From: Leclercia adecarboxylata
GTDB taxonomy: Bacteria; Pseudomonadota; Gammaproteobacteria; Enterobacterales; Enterobacteriaceae
Reading direction: 5' to 3'
DNA: 64,000 nucleotides
Assembly: GCA_901472455.1 (NCBI GenBank)
Contig: LR590464.1
Coordinates: 992,001-1,056,000, forward strand
The translations under genes and the position numbers were made by a program. This document shows, piece by piece, positions 11,598-22,913 of the stretch (position 1 is the stretch's first letter; each line of letters opens with the position of its first letter). The notes beneath the pieces were generated by a model. It saw only the letters and a program-made list of their open reading frames with translations. It searched no databases and had not been told where the DNA came from.

Positions 11598-11626
11598 AAT
11601 GCCCGGCAAACGCCGGGCATTTTTCT
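11598..11626 (+). terminator. Terminator after proY
   Basis: ATGCCCGGC, loop AAAC, GCCGGGCAT, followed by TTTTCTCC, just past the proY stop. Its tail runs into the MalT-like boxes before malZ. Confidence 0.9.
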
Positions 11627-11646
11627 CCTCCCCCTTTCTCCTCCCC
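11624..11646 (-). promoter_or_regulatory. Tandem MalT-box-like sites upstream of malZ
   Basis: On the minus strand GGGGAGGAGA occurs twice, at 11646-11637 and 11633-11624, each one base short of the MalT consensus GGGGA(T/G)GAGG. They lie about 80-100 bases before malZ. malZ is a MalT-regulated gene in E. coli, which supports the reading, but the pyrimidine-rich strand could match by chance. Confidence 0.45.
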
Positions 11647-11724
11647 CAATAAACCGCTTCGCGATGAGTGAACATCAACTACCCTGTGGCAAGGTGACCT
11701 CATTTCTGGGATAGGGGATAAGAG

Positions 11725-13542
11725 ATGTTGAATGCATGGCACCTGCCGGTTGCCCCATTTGTTAAGCAAAACAACGATAAACTTGTCATTACGCTGTGGC
11801 TGACGGGTGAGCAGCTGCCTGAGCGGGTCACGCTGCGCGCTGAATTCGATAATGAAGAGACCTCGCTGCCGATGCATAAGGTGCGCAGCCAGCCGCAACC
11901 CGGCGTGACCGCCTGGCGTGCGACCATTGACGCAGCGAAAGGGCAGCCGCGGCACCGCTACAGCTTTAAAATGCTCTGGCATAACCGTCAGCTGTGGTTT
12001 ACCCCGCAAGGGTTCAGCCGTTTTCCACCCGCCCGGCTGGAGCAGTTCGCCGTCGATTATCCTGATGCCGGGCCTGAGTGGGTGGTTGAGCAGGTCTTCT
12101 ATCAGATTTTCCCGGACCGCTTTGCCCGCAGCCAGCAGCGCAACCCGGCAAGGGATAAAACCTACTATCACCACGCCGCCGGTCACGAGACAATCTTCCA
12201 TGAATGGGATGAGCCGGTCACTGCCCAGGCAGGTGGCTCCACCTTTTACGGCGGCGATCTCGACGGCATTAGCGAGAAGCTGCCGTATCTGAAAAAACTG
12301 GGCGTCACGGCGCTGTACCTTAACCCGGTGTTTGTTGCCCCCAGCGTGCATAAGTACGACACCGAAGATTATCGCCACGTGGATGCGCAGTTTGGCGGCG
12401 ACGAGGCCCTGTTACGCCTGCGGGAAAATACCCACCGGGAAGGGATGCGCCTGATCCTGGACGGCGTGTTTAACCACAGCGGTGATTCTCACGCCTGGTT
12501 CGACCGCCACAACCGTGGGACAGGCGGTGCCTGCCATAACCCGGACTCGCCCCAGCGGGCCTGGTACAGCTTTGACGACGAAGGCCGCGCCCTCGACTGG
12601 TTGGGCTACGCCAGCTTACCGAAGCTGGATTACCAGTCACCCACGCTGGTGGAGGAGATCTACGGCGGCGAAGACAGTATTGTTCGTCACTGGCTAAAAG
12701 CCCCGTGGAATATGGACGGCTGGCGGCTGGATGTGGTGCATATGCTTGGCGAGGCGGGCGGAGCGCGGAACAACCTGCAACATGTGGCCGGGATCACCCG
12801 TTCCGCGAAGCAGGCCCGGCCCGATGCCTTCGTCTTTGGCGAGCACTTTGGCGATGCCCGCCAGTGGTTGCAGAACGACGCGGAAGATTCGGCGATGAAC
12901 TACCGCGGCTTCACCTTCCCGCTGTGGGGCTTCCTCGCCAATACCGATATCTCCTACGATCCGCAGCTGATCGACGCGGAAACCTGCATGAAGTGGATGG
13001 ATAACTACCGCGCCAGCCTGTCACATCAGCAGCAGCTCCGCATGTTCAACCAGCTCGACAGCCATGACACCGCGCGCTTTAAGTCTTTGCTCGGCAAAGA
13101 CGTGGCGCGCCTGCCGCTGGCGGTCACCTGGCTGTTTACCTGGCCGGGCGTACCCTGCATTTACTACGGGGATGAGGTGGGGCTGGATGGCAATAACGAT
13201 CCCTTCTGCCGCAAGACCTTCCCGTGGGAGGCTGAAAAACAGGATCCGGCGCTGTTCACGCTCTATCAGCGGCTGATTAAACTGCGTAAACAGAGCCAGG
13301 CGCTGCGCTATGGCGGCTGCCAGGTCGTCTACGCTCACGACAATGTGGTGGTGTTTATGCGTCTCTACAACCAGCAGCGGGTGCTGGTGGCTATTAACCG
13401 GGGCGATGCCTGTGAGGTGGTAATAGACGATTCGCCGCTGCTGAACGTTAAACAGTGGCAACTGAAAGAGGGGAAAGGCGTGGCGCAGGAGGGTGTGCTC
13501 TCTCTGCCAGCGATCTCGGCTTCCGTCTGGTTCGGGCATTAA
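11725..13542 (+). CDS. malZ: Maltodextrin glucosidase MalZ
   Basis: MalZ is a cytoplasmic glycoside hydrolase family 13 enzyme that removes glucose from the reducing end of maltodextrins. The frame is intact at 605 residues. An N-terminal beta-sandwich precedes the (beta/alpha)8 barrel ([15 protein letters not shown]). The GH13 regions are visible: [23 protein letters not shown] with the nucleophile Asp, FVFGEHFGD with the acid Glu, and [11 protein letters not shown]. The start ATG follows GGGGATAAGAG. It is flanked upstream by MalT-like boxes and downstream by a REP-like hairpin. Expected regulation is by MalT in response to maltotriose. Confidence 0.97.
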   Translation: MLNAWHLPVAPFVKQNNDKLVITLWLTGEQLPERVTLRAEFDNEETSLPMHKVRSQPQPGVTAWRATIDAAKGQPRHRYSFKMLWHNRQLWFTPQGFSRFPPARLEQFAVDYPDAGPEWVVEQVFYQIFPDRFARSQQRNPARDKTYYHHAAGHETIFHEWDEPVTAQAGGSTFYGGDLDGISEKLPYLKKLGVTALYLNPVFVAPSVHKYDTEDYRHVDAQFGGDEALLRLRENTHREGMRLILDGVFNHSGDSHAWFDRHNRGTGGACHNPDSPQRAWYSFDDEGRALDWLGYASLPKLDYQSPTLVEEIYGGEDSIVRHWLKAPWNMDGWRLDVVHMLGEAGGARNNLQHVAGITRSAKQARPDAFVFGEHFGDARQWLQNDAEDSAMNYRGFTFPLWGFLANTDISYDPQLIDAETCMKWMDNYRASLSHQQQLRMFNQLDSHDTARFKSLLGKDVARLPLAVTWLFTWPGVPCIYYGDEVGLDGNNDPFCRKTFPWEAEKQDPALFTLYQRLIKLRKQSQALRYGGCQVVYAHDNVVVFMRLYNQQRVLVAINRGDACEVVIDDSPLLNVKQWQLKEGKGVAQEGVLSLPAISASVWFGH

Positions 13543-13549
13543 TCTTCAC

Positions 13550-13584
13550 TGCCGGGCGGTACTGCGTATCATCCAGGCCCGGCA
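13550..13584. repeat. REP-like palindrome after malZ
   Basis: TGCCGGGC (13550-13557) pairs with GCCCGGCA (13577-13584), with GCGTAGCGCCTACGGGCA just beyond. This resembles the GCCGGGC-type repetitive extragenic palindromes of enterobacteria. Confidence 0.6.
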
Positions 13585-13615
13585 AGCGTAGCGCCTACGG
13601 GCATGAGGCTCGCCA

Positions 13616-13646
13616 ATAAAAAAGGCCCGCATTTGCGGGCCTTTTC
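13616..13646. terminator. Bidirectional terminator between malZ and peroxiredoxin gene
   Basis: AAAAAAGGCCCGC, loop ATTT, GCGGGCCTTTT. A-rich and T-rich flanks let it act for both convergent genes. Confidence 0.88.
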
Positions 13647-13660
13647 GTAAACCGTGCCGA

Positions 13661-14263
13661 TTACAGGCTGGATACGTTTTCGGTCAGGTATTTCGCAACG
13701 CCTGCTGGAGACGCGGCCATACCTTCTTTACCTTTTTCCCACTGAGCCGGGCACACTTCACCGTGCTCTTCGTGGAACTGCAGCGCGTCAACCATACGCA
13801 GCATTTCATCGATGTTACGACCCAGTGGCAGATCGTTCACCACCTGGTGACGCACGATACCGTTAGCGTCGATCAGGAAGGAACCACGCAGGGCAACGCC
13901 CGCATCCGGGTGCTCGATACCGTAAGCCTGCTGGATTTCGCGTTTGATATCCGCAACCATCGCGTATTTCACTGGACCGATGCCGCCATTGTCGACAGGG
14001 GTGTTACGCCATGCGTTGTGGACAAACTCAGAGTCGAAGGAGACGCCAACCACTTCCACGCCACGCTTCTGGAATTCTTCGTAACGCTTGTCGAAAGCAA
14101 TCAGCTCAGACGGGCAAACGAAGGTGAAGTCCATTGGCCAGAAGAACAGAACGGTGGCTTTACCGTTGGTATGCTGTTTGAAGTTGAAGTTTTCAACGAT
14201 TTCACCGCTGCCCAGTACAGCTGCTGCTGTAAAATCCGGGGCCGGACGAGTTACCAGAACCAT
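13661..14263 (-). CDS. Typical 2-Cys peroxiredoxin (AhpC/Prx1 type)
   Basis: This thiol peroxidase reduces hydrogen peroxide and organic hydroperoxides. The frame is intact at 200 residues and starts MVLVTRPAPDFTAAAVL. The peroxidatic Cys (about residue 50) sits in FFWPMDFTFVCPSELIAF, preceded by the conserved Pro and Thr. The resolving Cys lies in EVCPAQWEKGKEGM near the C-terminus, so it is a typical dimeric 2-Cys enzyme closer to Prx1/TsaA than to E. coli AhpC. No ahpF-like reductase is adjacent, so the electron donor (probably thioredoxin) is inferred. E. coli K-12 lacks this gene at this locus; related enterobacteria carry it. Confidence 0.93.
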   Translation of the reverse strand: MVLVTRPAPDFTAAAVLGSGEIVENFNFKQHTNGKATVLFFWPMDFTFVCPSELIAFDKRYEEFQKRGVEVVGVSFDSEFVHNAWRNTPVDNGGIGPVKYAMVADIKREIQQAYGIEHPDAGVALRGSFLIDANGIVRHQVVNDLPLGRNIDEMLRMVDALQFHEEHGEVCPAQWEKGKEGMAASPAGVAKYLTENVSSL

Positions 14264-14390
14264 ATGATTCTCCTGTGATTACTAAGGTTATTTGGAACGC
14301 AACGCGGCCCAGTATAGAGAGTCCTCGCGCGAAAGACAAAGAGGCGCTGACAATCGTTAACCCAGCTTTTACCTATCAATCACATTCACA

Positions 14391-14973
14391 TTAAAGCAGC
14401 TTATATCTCGCCTGCTCCATCATGCGCGGGTAGAACTGCCAGAAACGGCTTTCAAGGGCATCGTAATGGGCATCCAGATCCTGCCAGGAGTCGCGCAGGG
14501 CGTCGAGACGAGGACGGCGGCTGGCCATCCCATTCAGTACCCGCTGAATAAAGTCCATATCGCTATAGCGTTCGAGCCAGCGCTCTGACCACAGGTAATC
14601 ATTCAGATTCACAAAGCGCGGCGGCGAATCCGGGAGGATGATTGCCACCTGGGCGTGGGCATAGCGGACGAATTCTGGCAGCGGCATGTCGGGAGAGAGC
14701 TGTTCCCAGTGGCGAGAGACGAAGTGATCCCACATGACATCGAGCGTAATAGGGGCGACCCGGCGGGTTTCCGGGCGGAACCACTCTTTGGCTTCTTTTA
14801 CTTCAGGCAGGTTGTCGGTCATGACGTCGATCCGGCGGTGCATAAAAATGCCTTCCACTACGTCAGCGGGGTAATCCTCGGCGGGATTGCCACGCACAAA
14901 ATCGGCCAGCAGATTGCCGGAAAGAGAGCTGTCAGCGAGATGGGCCGAGGTGCAGGTGAGCGAGAAAATTCAT
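14391..14973 (-). CDS. acpH: Acyl carrier protein phosphodiesterase AcpH
   Basis: AcpH removes the 4'-phosphopantetheine group from holo acyl carrier protein. The ATG at 14973-14971 starts MNFLAHLHL. An extra G near 14946 then shifts the frame, and after correction it reads [22 protein letters not shown] and joins the long frame [14 protein letters not shown] to [13 protein letters not shown]. The repaired protein is 193-194 residues, as in E. coli. HMHRRID-like and DVMWDHF contribute the HD-type metal-binding residues. It is divergent from queA. Confidence 0.93.
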
Positions 14974-15064
14974 GCGATTCGTTATCCGGTGTCGGCTAGT
15001 TGTTGCAGCAAAGAGGTGTGAGCACTAGACTAAGCCGCCTGTTTTTAAGTCACGAGTATATGCC

Positions 15065-16135
15065 ATGCGCGTCGCCGATTTCTCCTTTGAATTACCCGAG
15101 TCCCTTATTGCCCACTATCCTATGCCTGAGCGCAGTAGCTGCCGCTTATTGTCGCTGGATGGGCCGACGGGTGCGCTGACGCACGGGACTTTCACCGACC
15201 TGCTCGACAAGCTTAATCCGGGCGACCTGCTGGTGTTCAACAACACTCGCGTCATCCCGGCCCGTCTGTTTGGCCGCAAAGCCAGCGGCGGTAAGATCGA
15301 AGTGCTGGTCGAAAGAATGCTCGATGATAAACGTATTCTGGCACATATTCGCGCCTCTAAAGCGCCAAAGCCGGGGGCGGAACTGCTGCTGGGCGATGAC
15401 GAGAGCATTAACGCCACCATGGTGGCGCGCCATGACGCGCTGTTTGAAGTGCAGTTTAACGATGAGCGTCCGGTACTGGATATCCTCAACAGCATCGGCC
15501 ATATGCCGCTGCCGCCGTATATTGACCGCCCGGATGAAGACGCTGACCGTGAACTGTATCAGACCGTCTACAGCCAGAAGCCGGGTGCCGTCGCTGCCCC
15601 GACCGCGGGCCTGCATTTTGACGATCCGCTGCTGGCAAAACTGCGCGAGAAAGGCGTGGAGTTGGCTTTTGTCACCCTGCACGTGGGCGCGGGCACCTTC
15701 CAGCCGGTGCGGGTAGACAGCATTGAAGATCACATCATGCACTCCGAATATGCCGAAGTGCCGCAGGACGTCGTGGATGCGGTTCTGGCAGCGAAAGCGC
15801 GCGGTAACCGCGTCATTGCCGTCGGCACTACCTCGGTTCGTTCGCTGGAGAGCGCTGCCCAGGCCGCCAAAAACGATCTGATTGAGCCGTTCTTCGGCGA
15901 CACACAAATCTTCATCTACCCGGGTTATCAATATCAGGTAATCGATGCGCTGGTGACCAACTTCCACCTGCCGGAGTCGACGCTGATTATGCTGGTGTCG
16001 GCATTTGCGGGTTATCAAAACACCATGAATGCCTACAAGGCTGCGGTAGAACAAAAATATCGGTTTTTTAGCTACGGTGACGCGATGTTTATCACGTACA
16101 ATCCGCAAGCTTTGAATGAACGTGTCGGGGAATAA
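15065..16135 (+). CDS. queA: tRNA preQ1(34) S-adenosylmethionine ribosyltransferase-isomerase
   Basis: QueA transfers and isomerises the ribosyl part of S-adenosylmethionine onto preQ1 in tRNA, forming epoxyqueuosine at the wobble position. The frame is intact at 356 residues, starting [19 protein letters not shown]. Conserved stretches include [29 protein letters not shown] and [22 protein letters not shown]. tgt follows after about 55 bases, so this is the first gene of the queA-tgt-yajC-secDF operon. Confidence 0.97.
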   Translation: MRVADFSFELPESLIAHYPMPERSSCRLLSLDGPTGALTHGTFTDLLDKLNPGDLLVFNNTRVIPARLFGRKASGGKIEVLVERMLDDKRILAHIRASKAPKPGAELLLGDDESINATMVARHDALFEVQFNDERPVLDILNSIGHMPLPPYIDRPDEDADRELYQTVYSQKPGAVAAPTAGLHFDDPLLAKLREKGVELAFVTLHVGAGTFQPVRVDSIEDHIMHSEYAEVPQDVVDAVLAAKARGNRVIAVGTTSVRSLESAAQAAKNDLIEPFFGDTQIFIYPGYQYQVIDALVTNFHLPESTLIMLVSAFAGYQNTMNAYKAAVEQKYRFFSYGDAMFITYNPQALNERVGE

Positions 16136-16154
16136 CTCTCCGGTACCAGAATAA

Positions 16155-17318
<1,164 letters not shown>

Positions 17319-17340
17319 TTTATTTAATGAGGGAATTTTA

Positions 17341-17673
17341 ATGAGCTTTTTTATTTCTGATGCGGTAGCGGCAACAGGTGCACCGGCGCAGGGCAGCCCG
17401 ATGTCTCTGATTCTGATGCTGGTGGTGTTCGGTCTGATCTTCTATTTCATGATCCTGCGTCCACAGCAGAAGCGCACCAAAGAGCACAAAAAGCTGATGG
17501 ACTCCATCGCTAAAGGTGATGAAGTGCTGACTAACGGTGGTCTGGTTGGTCGTGTGAGCAAAGTTGCAGATAACGGCTACATCGTTATCGCGCTGAACGA
17601 TACCACTGAAGTAGTGATCAAACGTGACTTCGTCGCTGCCGTTCTGCCGAAAGGCACCATGAAAGCGCTGTAA
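17341..17673 (+). CDS. yajC: Sec translocon accessory subunit YajC
   Basis: YajC is a small inner-membrane protein that associates with SecDF-YidC. The frame is intact at 110 residues. One membrane segment lies at about residues 20-40 (SLILMLVVFGLIFYFMILRP), followed by a cytoplasmic YajC domain with QQKRTKEHKKLMDSI and GDEVLTNGGLVGRV. The start follows GAGGGAATTTTA. The longer frame from 17311 overlaps tgt and is not used. secD starts 25 bases downstream. Confidence 0.96.
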   Translation: MSFFISDAVAATGAPAQGSPMSLILMLVVFGLIFYFMILRPQQKRTKEHKKLMDSIAKGDEVLTNGGLVGRVSKVADNGYIVIALNDTTEVVIKRDFVAAVLPKGTMKAL

Positions 17674-17698
17674 TTAACTTTTCCCAAAGGGAACTGCC

Positions 17699-19547
17699 GT
17701 GTTAAACCGTTATCCTTTGTGGAAGTACATCATGCTGGTCGTCGTCATTGTCGTCGGCCTGCTGTATGCGCTTCCCAACCTGTATGGTGAGGATCCGGCT
17801 GTTCAAATCACTGGCGCGCGCGGTGTCGCCGCCAGTGAGCAAACGCTGATCCAGGTCCAGAAAACTTTACAAGAAGAAAAAATTACCGCTAAGTCTGTGG
17901 CACTGGAAGAGGGCGCTATTCTTGCTCGCTTCGACTCCACCGACACGCAACTCCGCGCGCGTGAAGCGCTGATGGGCGTGATGGGTGATAAATATGTCGT
18001 GGCGTTGAACCTTGCTCCTGCAACGCCGCGTTGGTTAGCTTCTATCAACGCGGAACCGATGAAACTCGGTCTCGACCTGCGTGGCGGCGTACACTTCCTG
18101 ATGGAAGTCGATATGGAAACCGCGCTTGGCAAACTCCAGGAACAAAACATCGACAGCCTGCGTAGCGATCTGCGCGACAAAGGCATCCCTTACACCACCG
18201 TGCGTAAGGAAGATAATTACGGGATGAGCATCGCGTTCCGCGACAGCAAGGCCCGCGATCAGGCGATGGATTACCTGACCCAGCGTCATCGCGACCTGGT
18301 GCTCTCTTCTCAGGGCAGCAACCAGCTGCGTGCGGTGATGACCGATGAGCGTCTGAAAGAAGCGCGTGAATACGCGGTTCAGCAGAACATCAACATCCTG
18401 CGTAACCGTGTTAACCAGCTTGGCGTAGCTGAACCGCTGGTACAGCGTCAGGGTGCTGACCGTATCGTGGTAGAGCTGCCGGGTATCCAGGATACCGCAC
18501 GTGCTAAAGAGATTCTGGGCGCAACCGCGACGCTGGAATTCCGTCTGGTGAACACCAACGTCGATCAGTCCGCAGTCGCCTCTGGCCGCGTTCCGGGCGA
18601 CTCTGAAGTGAAGCAGACCCGTGAAGGCCAGCCGGTTGTGATGTACAAGCGGGTGATCCTGACCGGTGACCACATCACCGACTCGACCTCCAGCCAGGAC
18701 GAATACAACCAGCCGCAGGTTAACATCTCGCTTGATAGCGCAGGTGGTAACATCATGTCTAACTTCACCAAGGACAACATCGGTAAGCCGATGGCGACCC
18801 TGTTCGTGGAGTACAAAGACAGCGGTAAAAAAGACGCTAACGGTCGCGCCATTCTGGTGAAAGAGGAAGAGGTGATTAACATCGCCAATATCCAGTCTCG
18901 CCTGGGTAACAGCTTCCGTATTACCGGTATCAACAACCCGAACGAAGCGCGTCAGCTTTCGCTGCTGCTGCGTGCCGGTGCGCTGATTGCGCCAATTCAG
19001 ATCGTTGAAGAACGTACCATCGGTCCAACACTGGGCATGCAGAACATCACCCAGGGTCTGGAAGCTTGTCTGGCAGGTCTGGCGATCTCCATCGTCTTCA
19101 TGATCTTCTTCTATAAGAAGTTTGGTCTGATTGCGACAAGTGCGCTGATTGCGAACCTGGTGTTGATCATCGGTATCATGTCCCTGCTGCCAGGGGCGAC
19201 GCTGACCATGCCGGGTATTGCGGGTATCGTTCTAACCCTTGCGGTAGCGGTCGATGCCAACGTACTGATTAACGAACGTATCAAGGAAGAGTTAAGCAAC
19301 GGTCGCTCTGTTCAGCAGGCGATTGACGAAGGCTATAAAGGTGCTTTCAGCTCCATCTTCGATGCGAACGTAACAACACTGATTAAGGTTCTTATCCTGT
19401 ATGCAGTGGGTACTGGCGCTATCAAAGGCTTTGCGATCACAACCGGTATTCGGTGTCGCAACGTCGATGTTTACCGCTATTGTCGGCACCCGTGCCATCG
19501 TGAACCTGCTGTACGGCGGCAAGCGCGTTAAAAAGCTGTCTATCTGA
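17699..19547 (+). CDS. secD: Protein translocase subunit SecD
   Basis: SecD is an RND-family inner-membrane protein that with SecF uses proton motive force to complete export through SecYEG. The start is GTG at 17699 ([10 protein letters not shown]), behind AAAGGGA. The N-terminal membrane segment is followed by a large periplasmic region with the [16 protein letters not shown] motif. Five more membrane segments lie in the last 170 residues, including [15 protein letters not shown]. An extra C near 19451 diverts the frame after FAITTGI; once corrected it reads [20 protein letters not shown] and ends VKKLSI at the TGA at 19545. Repaired length is 615-616 residues. Confidence 0.96.
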
Positions 19548-19557
19548 GGAGTGCGTT

Positions 19558-20530
19558 GTGGCACAGGAATATACTGTTGAACAATTGAACTACGGCCGTA
19601 AAGTCTGGGACTTTATGCGCTGGGACTACTGGGCCTTCGGCATTTCAGGTTTACTGCTGATCCTGTCCATCGTCGTTATGGCGTGAAAGGCTTTAACTGG
19701 GGCCTTGATTTCACCGGTGGTACGGTGATTGAGATCTCCCTGGAAAAACCGGTCGATATGGACCAGAATGCGCGAATCTCTGCAAAAAGCAGGCTTCGAA
19801 GAGCCGCTGCTGCAGAACTTTGGCAGCAGCCGCGACATCATGGTACGTATGCCTCCCGTACACGATGCTAACGGCAGTCAGGAGCTGGGCAGCAAGGTTG
19901 TTAACGTGATTAACGAAAACAACCAGCCAGAGCGCGACGGTTAAGCGTATTGAGTTCGTCGGGCCAAGCGTGGGTGCGGATCTGGCCCAGACCGGTGCGA
20001 TGGCACTGCTGGTCGCGTTGATCTCCATCCTGGTCTACGTCGGTTTCCGCTTTGAGTGGCGACTGGCGGCAGGTGTGGTTATCGCCCTGGCGCACGACGT
20101 AGTGATTACCATGGGTATTTTGTCGCTGTTCCACATTGAGGTTGACCTGACAATCGTGGCATCCCTGATGTCCGTTATCGGTTACTCACTGAACGACAGT
20201 ATCGTGGTATCTGACCGTATCCGTGAAAACTTCCGTAAGATCCGTCGCGGTACGCCGTACGAAATCTTTAACGTGTCGTTGACCCAGACGCTGCACCGTA
20301 CCTTGATCACCTCCGGTACTACCCTGATGGTGATCCTGATGCTGTTCCTCTTCGGCGGTCCGGTTCTGGAAGGCTTCTCGCTGACCATGCTGATCGGTGT
20401 CTCCATCGGTACGGCGTCGTCCATCTACGTCGCCTCGGCACTGGCACTGAAACTTGGCATGAAGCGCGAGCACCTGCTCCAGCAGAAGGTCGAGAAAGAA
20501 GGGCGGATCAGCCCCTCTATCCTGCCGTAA
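19558..20530 (+). CDS. secF: Protein translocase subunit SecF
   Basis: SecF partners SecD. The start is GTG at 19558, ten bases after secD ([20 protein letters not shown]). The LGLDFTGG-like motif ([13 protein letters not shown]) and the C-terminal membrane segments ([28 protein letters not shown]) are present. Three single-base frameshifts break it: a missing G near 19681, an extra A near 19774, and one near 19940 before [15 protein letters not shown]. Repaired length is about 323 residues. Strong terminator follows. Confidence 0.95.
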
Positions 20531-20549
20531 GACAGGTAGCGCGCTATCG

Positions 20550-20580
20550 AAATCCCGGTCTGATGACCGGGATTTTTTTA
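20550..20580 (+). terminator. Terminator of the queA-secF operon
   Basis: AAATCCCGGTC, loop TGAT, GACCGGGATTT, followed by TTTT. Confidence 0.92.
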
Positions 20581-20597
20581 TCTGCTCCTGACAAACA

Positions 20598-20621
20598 CTC
20601 CTGACAGTATGCTGTCAGGAG
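20598..20621. promoter_or_regulatory. Palindromic operator candidate before the VOC gene
   Basis: CTCCTGACAG and CTGTCAGGAG form a perfect 10-bp inverted repeat around TATG. Additional half sites CCTGACA (just upstream) and CCTGTCA (just downstream) flank it. It lies about 48 bases before the VOC gene and has no T-tract, so it reads as an operator, plausibly for the neighbouring WYL regulator. Confidence 0.5.
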
Positions 20622-20668
20622 GCCTGTCATACACTCCTCCTGAACCCAAACAACAGGCAGGAGGATGT

Positions 20669-21033
20669 ATGAAAAGTGTGATTAACTGGTTTGAAATTCC
20701 GGTCGCGGATATGGATCGTGCCATCAAATTTACGAGCCGGTGATGCAGGTGGCGCTGAAGCGCGAGACAATGGACGTTGCCGAGCTGGCCATTTTTCCTC
20801 ATGAGGATCCGGCTACCGGCGGCGCGCTGGCAAAATTTGACGGCATTACACCCTCATCCCAGGGCGCTATTATTTATCTGCATACTGATAACCTGGCGGC
20901 AACGCTGGATCGTGTGGTGTCAGCGGGTGGGGCATGCGTGTTTGGCCCACTGGAACTGCCGCGCGGTATTGGCACCATTGCGCTGTTTACCGACAGCGAA
21001 GGCAACCGGGTTGGACTTCATCAACCTGCCTGA
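20669..21033 (+). CDS. VOC (glyoxalase/bleomycin resistance) family protein
   Basis: This is a small vicinal-oxygen-chelate fold protein of about 121 residues. ATG 20669 follows a strong AGGAGG and opens MKSVINWFEIPVADMDRAIKF. A missing T near 20731 creates an early stop; corrected, it continues YEPVMQVALKRETMDVAELAIFP. The second half (GAIIYLHTDNLAATLDRVVSAGG, IALFTDSEGNRVGLHQP) is the typical betaalphabetabetabeta repeat ending in a D-EGN-GLH motif. The substrate is unknown; the family includes lyases, isomerases and drug-binding proteins. It is 26 bases upstream of a WYL regulator on the same strand, probably co-transcribed. Confidence 0.85.
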
Positions 21034-21059
21034 CATCAACCTGTAAAAGCGAATAAACA

Positions 21060-21742
21060 ATGACCCGACGCGCTGACCGTTTGTTTCAGATTGTGCAAAT
21101 CCTGCGAGGCAGGCGGCTGACCACAGCAGCGCATCTGGCAGACAGGCTCGGCGTTTCTGAACGCACGGTTTATCGTGATATCCGCGATCTATCGCTCTCT
21201 GGCGTGCCGGTGGAAGGGGAGGCGGGAAGCGGCTATCGACTGATGTCGGGCTTTGACTTGCCGCCCCTGATGCTGACCAACAGGGAGTCCGAAGCGCTGA
21301 TGGTGGCGATCCGCCTGCTTAAAAACCTGGGGCGGGGAGTCGCTGTCGCGTGAGCTGGAGTCGGCCCAGGAAAAGGTGCTGGCGATCCTGCCGGAGGAGA
21401 GCCGCCGCAAGGCCGAGCAGACGCGGATCTACGCCCCGGATATTGCCATGCAACACCACTCCCGCAGCGGCTTCGATGTGATTCATCAGGCGATCTCTGC
21501 TCAGCGGGTGCTGGGACTGCACTATCGTGATGAAAGCGGGCACCTCTCTTCCCGCGACGTGCAGCCGCTGGGGTTGTTCTTCTGGGGCGAGCACTGGCTG
21601 CTGGCAGCATGGTGTGAACGGCGCGATGACTATCGCTGTTTCCGACTCGACAGGTGTCTGAATATCACGATGACGGACAGGACGCTTTAGCGAAGGTGCA
21701 GACCGATCGCTGGCGGACTTTTTACGGAAGGTTAAGCAATAA
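21060..21742 (+). CDS. YafY-like HTH/WYL-domain transcriptional regulator
   Basis: An N-terminal DeoR-type helix-turn-helix (LTTAAHLADRLGVSERTVYRDIRDL) is followed by a linker and a WYL domain (VLGLHYRDESGHLSSRDVQPLGLFFWGEHWLLAAWCERRDDYRCFRLDR). Two frameshifts interrupt it: near 21340, where LKNLGGESLSRELESAQEKV should run on, and an extra C near 21684, after which the frame reads FSEGADRSLADFLRKVKQ to the TAA at 21740. Repaired length is about 227 residues. WYL regulators sense small ligands; the ligand here is unknown. The upstream VOC gene and palindrome suggest a self-regulated two-gene unit. Confidence 0.85.
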
Positions 21743-21772
21743 AAAAGCCAGCTCTTGAGCTGGCTTTTTTGC
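21741..21772. terminator. Bidirectional terminator between the WYL gene and tsx
   Basis: AAAAAAGCCAGCTC, loop TTGA, GAGCTGGCTTTTTT. It lies between convergent genes. Confidence 0.92.
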
Positions 21773-21794
21773 CGGGTGGCGTTACAGGCACAAC

Positions 21795-22680
21795 TTAGAA
21801 GTTGTAACCCACAACCAGGTAACCACCCCAGCCGGTAGAACGCACGCTGAAGTTACCGTCGCCGAAGTTCAGGCTGGCGTCGTCGTTCCACTGACCACCG
21901 TTGTGCCAGTAACGCGCCACAACAGAGTAGTGCCAGTGATCGTAGTTCAGCGCCAGGATGTGGCTGGAGGCGATAGAGTCGTTGGTACGCGCTTTCTTAC
22001 CGTTCAGGTCACGGAAGTCGTTGTCGCCCAGGTCTGAACCCCAGTCAAAGTTGGTGAAGCCGATGTAGCTCAGGTTGCCGCCCCACAGCTGGGTGATTGG
22101 CACAAAGTATTTCACTTTGAAACGGTAGCCATCCCACTCGTTTTCGTTCGCTGCACCGTAGTTCTGCCACTGGTATTTAGCATAAACGTTCATGGACAGG
22201 CTCATCGGCAGACCGGTGTCGATGTCAGTACCCAGACCCATGTACCAGGTGCTCTGGCGACCGGACTTGTTGCGGCCCATGTCGTAGATGTAGTTGTTTG
22301 CGAAGTACCACTCTTTAAACGGACCAAAGGCCAGGCTGGTACCGGTCAGCTTGTCGATGGAGAAGCGCGGTTCGATCTCCATGAACAGTGGGGAACCGTG
22401 GTTCCAGATACCTTTCGCGTCAGTATTACCACCGAAGAAGACCGGTGCATCCATGTAACCATAGAAATCAAACCAGTCTTTTTTTGGCAAACGCTTCGTA
22501 TTCCAGGTAGGTATCGTTGCGGATCTGTGGTCCGAAACGGGTGTGGTAGCTGCCAACGACGTTGACGCTCTGGTGCCACCAGTCGGAAACGTACTCTGGT
22601 TTATCGTTTTCTGCTGCCTGAACAGAGAAAGTAGAGGAGAGCGCCAGCGCTGCACCGGCTGCCAGTAATGTTTTTTTCAT
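21795..22680 (-). CDS. tsx: Nucleoside-specific outer membrane channel Tsx
   Basis: Tsx is a 12-strand beta-barrel that lets nucleosides cross the outer membrane; in E. coli it is also the receptor for phage T6 and colicin K. The signal peptide [22 protein letters not shown] is cleaved before AENDKPEY. The mature protein shows [27 protein letters not shown] and ends with the aromatic [10 protein letters not shown]. An extra A in an A-run near 22483 shifts the frame after YEAFAKK; corrected, it reads [17 protein letters not shown]. Repaired length is 294 residues. Confidence 0.97.
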
Positions 22681-22763
22681 AATAATGCCACTGATTTGAA
22701 ATCCCTTACGGGAGTGAAAAAGGCGCGAATTGCGTTTCTAAATATTTCGTGTTTCTGGGAGCC

Positions 22764-22823
22764 TATTATAGGAATCCTTGCTCACAAAAATATGTGTTGT
22801 TTCACAGTTCTCTCACATACGTA
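22764..22823 (-). promoter_or_regulatory. tsx promoter with CRP-like half sites
   Basis: On the minus strand TATAATAGGC gives a -10 element at 22770-22765. TGTGA half sites lie upstream at 22806-22802 and 22817-22813, placing a CRP-like site near -41. In E. coli tsx is controlled by CRP/CytR and DeoR. The exact operators here are inferred. Confidence 0.55.
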
Positions 22824-22913
22824 ATCGATTGCGTTCACGTTTGCGTATTTTTAAACGGAGCGGATTGTAATAGCAAACATTTCTGTTGCCAATGTTTGTA
22901 ACCAAAGAGGGGG

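Noticed and set aside
20669..21742. The VOC/WYL cassette as a phage-defence system
   Set aside because: WYL regulators occur in defence islands, but no nuclease, toxin or other defence effector is nearby and the flanks are core housekeeping genes.
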